From the NCBI GenBank assembly GCA_964569315.1, contig CAZMUZ010000031.1:1-33707 (forward strand): 33,707 nucleotides of DNA, read 5' to 3'. Each line of letters opens with the position of its first letter. Within the stretch, counting starts at the first letter, position 1. Made by a program: the position numbers and the translations under genes. Source of the DNA: CADEFF01 sp964569315. GTDB taxonomy: Bacteria; Pseudomonadota; Alphaproteobacteria; Dongiales; Dongiaceae. Below the pieces are notes generated by a model that worked only from the letters and a program-made list of their open reading frames with translations, was not told where the DNA came from and did no database searches. Below are positions 31,257 through 33,707 of this stretch, piece after piece.

Positions 31257-31526
31257 TCAGCGGCTGGCGACGGTACGGCCGTCCGCGGTCAGGCGGCACA
31301 CCAGCCAATCCGGCTTCAGCGGATTGGTGAACCACGGCTCGGCCCAACCGCGATCGATGCAGAGCCGCACGGTGCGCTCATCCACGCGCTGACCCCATTC
31401 GTCGAACAGCGGCAGCTTCCCGCCGGGCTGATCGAGGCCGCGCTCCAGCCAGCGAAGCTGCGCCGGCGAGGGCCGGTTCCCGGTTTCCCGGACGGGTTCC
31501 AATTTGATGACGGTTGCTGTGCTCAT
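31257..31526 (-). CDS. Small hypothetical protein, winged-helix-like ending
   Basis: An 89-residue soluble protein. Residues 20-35 (PAQLRWLERGLDQPGG) are helical. RTVRLCIDRGWAEPW (51-65) looks like a recognition-type helix, and WLVCRLTADGRTVAS looks like the wing and end of a small winged-helix domain, similar to the L-T-x-x-G-R tail of MarR-type proteins. No family assignment is made. GGGGGAA precedes the ATG. A fair sigma-70-type promoter stands upstream, and the AstE-like gene follows on the same strand. Confidence 0.65.
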   Translation of the reverse strand: MSTATVIKLEPVRETGNRPSPAQLRWLERGLDQPGGKLPLFDEWGQRVDERTVRLCIDRGWAEPWFTNPLKPDWLVCRLTADGRTVASR

Positions 31527-31930
31527 GGCATTCCCCCACTTCAGAATTCACTTTACGTCATAAGGCCAACTCGGAAAAGTAAGATTAAGATAACTTCGTA
31601 ACTCGTTGCAATTAAATATATTGTTTCAGCACGAGATAGGCGGCTTTTCTTCATCCAAAAAATGAAGTGTGCATGGGGTCTCCCGCCGCCGCGCGCCTTG
31701 CCCGAGCGCTCGTGGCGATCGGGGGCGCTGCCGCTCGGACTTCCCGACCGGCCTCGAGGGTCGCGCTCCGGCGCCATTCGGTTACGCCTGCGGGCGCTTC
31801 AAGCGCCTTCGCGGAGCAGCTATGCGGGGGCCGGGTCGATGTTGAGGGTGCCGGTTGCCGGTGGCAGATTGGCGAGGGGCGGTTAGCGGGCGATCGCTGA
31901 ACCCGGGCCAGCCCGACAGGACCAAGGTCG
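31527..31930. other. 404-base divergent intergenic region
   Basis: It separates the small minus-strand gene from the MFS transporter. The first 110 bases are strikingly AT-rich for this genome and carry the promoter above. The remaining 290 bases are GC-rich without a convincing gene; the MFS promoter must lie here but was not resolved. Confidence 0.45.
31582..31611 (-). promoter_or_regulatory. Candidate promoter for the small protein and AstE-like gene
   Basis: On the minus strand TTGCAA (31611-31606), 18 bases, then TAATCT (31587-31582), inside an AT-rich patch about 55 bases upstream of the start at 31526. Confidence 0.45.
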
Positions 31931-33136
31931 ATGCAGAAACCGTCCTTCCGGCTGGCGCAGGGCTTCTCGGCCGTCGGCCACTTCTTCATCCATTTCCTGA
32001 CCTCGATCTATTTCGTGATCGTTCTGGCCCTCGAGAAGGACTGGAACCTGCCCTATCACGAGCTGATCGCGCTCTGGACCCTCGGCTCGCTGCTGGTGGG
32101 GGCGGGGGCGCTGCCGTCGGGCTGGCTCGCCGACCGCTGGTCGGCCCGAGGCATGATGGTGGTGTTCTTCCTCGGCATCGGCGCCGCGTCGATCTATTGC
32201 GGTTTCGCCGACGGGCCGCGGCAGCTCACCATCGGTCTTGCCGGGGTCGGGCTGTTCGCCGCGATCTATCACCCGGTCGGCATCGCCTGGCTGGTGCGCA
32301 ACGCCCGGGCGCAGGGGAAGGCGCTCGGCTTCAACGGGATATTCGGTGCGGTGGGCGTGTCGGCGGCGGCCCTCGTCACCGGCGCCCTGATCGACCTGGT
32401 GGGCTGGCGCGCCGCCTTCGTCATGCCGGGCGCGCTCGCCATCCTTTGCGGCTTCGCCATGCTGTGGTTCATGCGGAGCGGCCACCTGGCGGAAGGCTTC
32501 GAGGTCGAGCGCAACGAGAAGCCGCCGAGCCGGGCGCAGATGGTGCGCGCCGTCGGGATCCTGCTCTTCGCCATGCTGCTCTCGGGGATCGTCTTCCAGG
32601 CGACCCAGGCGGCCCTCCCGAAGCATTTCGAGGACCGGCTCGGCGATATGCTCGGGGACGGGAGCTTCGGCATCGGCGCAATGGTGGCGATCGTCTACGG
32701 CGTCGCGGGTCTCGTGCAGTATTTCGGCGGCCATATCGCGGATCGCTACAACCTGAAGCTCGTCTATGTCTGCGCCTTCCTGTTCCAGGTGCCGCTGCTG
32801 GCGCTGCTGGCGGCGGCGGCCGGCCTGCCGCTCGTCGCCGCCGCGACCCTTTCGGTCGTGCTCAGCACCGGACTGCTGCCGGCCGAGAACATGATGCTGA
32901 CCCGTTTCACCCCCGAGCGGCATCGCTCCTTCGCCTTCGGGGTCAAATACGTGGTTTCCTTCGGCACCGCGCCGATCGCGCTTCAGCTCATCGCGCTGGT
33001 CACGGACGGTGCGGGCGGGCTTTCCACCCTATGGCTGGTGCTGTCGGCGATGGCCGGGATCGTCTTCCTCGCCACCCTCGGCCTGCCGGGCGATCGCCGC
33101 GCGCCGGTCGCGCCGGCGCCGGTCGCGGCCGAGTAG
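31931..33136 (+). CDS. MFS transporter
   Basis: A 401-residue integral membrane protein with about 12 helices. The conserved loop between helices 2 and 3 is GWLADRWSARGMMVVF, and its counterpart in the second half is GGHIADRYNLKLVYV. YHPVGIAWLVRNARAQGKAL and NGIFGAVGVSAAALVTGALI lie in helices 4-5. The layout (short N-terminus, YHP motif) resembles the fosmidomycin-resistance-like branch of MFS exporters, but the substrate is unknown. AAGG lies five bases before the ATG. Confidence 0.92.
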   Translation: MQKPSFRLAQGFSAVGHFFIHFLTSIYFVIVLALEKDWNLPYHELIALWTLGSLLVGAGALPSGWLADRWSARGMMVVFFLGIGAASIYCGFADGPRQLTIGLAGVGLFAAIYHPVGIAWLVRNARAQGKALGFNGIFGAVGVSAAALVTGALIDLVGWRAAFVMPGALAILCGFAMLWFMRSGHLAEGFEVERNEKPPSRAQMVRAVGILLFAMLLSGIVFQATQAALPKHFEDRLGDMLGDGSFGIGAMVAIVYGVAGLVQYFGGHIADRYNLKLVYVCAFLFQVPLLALLAAAAGLPLVAAATLSVVLSTGLLPAENMMLTRFTPERHRSFAFGVKYVVSFGTAPIALQLIALVTDGAGGLSTLWLVLSAMAGIVFLATLGLPGDRRAPVAPAPVAAE

Positions 33137-33200
33137 GCTCGCTTCGATCGGGGGCCAGGGAGGGCGCCAGCCCTGCTGCGGGCGGGCGCCGACCGGGTCG

Positions 33201-33632
33201 TTACTCCGGTCCGCCGATGCCGAGCCGCGGAATCTCGATGGCAGGACAGCGGTTCATGATGACGGTCAGGCCGGCCGCTTCGGCACGCTTCGCGGCGGCC
33301 TCGTCCCGCACGTCGAGCTGCATCCAGATGACGCGAGCGCCGATGGCGATACCCTCGTCGCTCGCGGCACCGGCCTGCGCCGAGTTCCGGAAGATATCGA
33401 CCATGTCGATCTTCTCCGGGATGTCGGCGAGCCGCGCATAGACGCGCTCGCCGTTCAGGGTCTGGCCTTCCAGCCCGGGATTGACCGGGATCACGCGATA
33501 GCCTTCGCGCTGGAGGTAGCGCATCACCCCGTGGCTCGGTCGGGCCGGATTGGCGCTGGCGCCGACGAGCGCGATGGTCTTGGCTTGGGTGAGGACGCGG
33601 CGGATGAGGTCGTCGGAATAATGCTCGGTCAT
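33201..33632 (-). CDS. CoA-binding domain protein (YccU-like)
   Basis: A 143-residue Rossmann-fold protein of the CoA-binding family. Motifs are KTIALVGASANPARPSHGVM (18-37), YRVIPVNPGLEGQTLNGERV, MVDIFRNS and VIWMQLDVRDEAAAKRAEAA, ending with MNRCPAIEIPRL. The conserved Cys near the end (MNRC) and the VNPG loop fit YccU-type proteins, which bind coenzyme A; the cellular role is not settled. ATG at 33632 has no clear ribosome-binding site. It is convergent with the MFS gene, 64 bases apart. Confidence 0.93.
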   Translation of the reverse strand: MTEHYSDDLIRRVLTQAKTIALVGASANPARPSHGVMRYLQREGYRVIPVNPGLEGQTLNGERVYARLADIPEKIDMVDIFRNSAQAGAASDEGIAIGARVIWMQLDVRDEAAAKRAEAAGLTVIMNRCPAIEIPRLGIGGPE

Positions 33633-33707
33633 GCCGTTCAATATGGGCGGCGTGCGGGGCGGCAACAACGGCGCCTTTCCGCTCCCGCCGCCCGACCGAC
33701 CGGACCG

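Overview
The window is high-GC chromosomal DNA of an alphaproteobacterium. The gene content and order suggest Rhodospirillales or a close relative, but this is inferred from gene families and not from a marker gene. The left 6.5 kb is conserved core. It starts with the 3' end of a membrane pyrophosphatase (hppA). Next come a BamE-type lipoprotein, which is divergent from a cytochrome bc1 assembly chaperone gene, a DUF177/YceD gene and rpmF, and then plsX-fabH-ihfA-merR. A ChaC-type gamma-glutamylcyclotransferase and a tRNA-Pro(GGG) gene close this block. These genes serve proton pumping, outer-membrane assembly, respiratory complex III assembly, ribosome and fatty-acid synthesis, and nucleoid organisation.

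From about 6.5 to 15.8 kb the DNA is sparse and accessory. It holds a DUF2252 protein, a patatin-like lipoprotein, and two secreted Gly/Asn-rich proteins. It also holds a CigR-like exported protein, a small putative lipoprotein, and two tiny proteins of about 70 residues that are clearly related to each other. A dihydrofolate-reductase-like protein and a small membrane protein end the region. Long stretches here have no recognisable gene. No integrase, transposase or CRISPR array is visible.

From 15.8 to 22.6 kb lie a KstD-like flavoprotein, a protein that fuses an Mpo1/DUF962-like membrane domain to a dual-specificity phosphatase domain, a glutathione transferase, and a YegS-like lipid kinase. 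A 643-residue single-pass protein with a C-terminal peptidoglycan-binding domain follows. A 47-bp near-tandem duplication overlaps the stop codon of the flavoprotein gene.

From 22.6 to 26.2 kb is a two-gene non-homologous end-joining operon, ku-ligD. It is preceded by a sequence matching the EcfG/sigma-T general-stress promoter (GGAAC-N16-CGTT), so this repair pathway is probably stress induced. A DUF411 protein follows on the opposite strand. Two secreted CVNH-domain proteins come next, one with two domains and one with one. Then comes a hybrid PAS/histidine kinase/receiver protein whose upstream gap holds a full CtrA-type box (TTAA-N7-TTAAC). The right end holds an AstE/aspartoacylase-like metallohydrolase, a small unknown protein, an MFS transporter and a YccU-like CoA-binding protein.

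The points most worth follow-up are the Mpo1-phosphatase fusion, the EcfG-type promoter before ku-ligD, the CtrA box before the hybrid kinase, the paired tiny proteins, the CVNH pair, and the unknown peptidoglycan-binding membrane protein.
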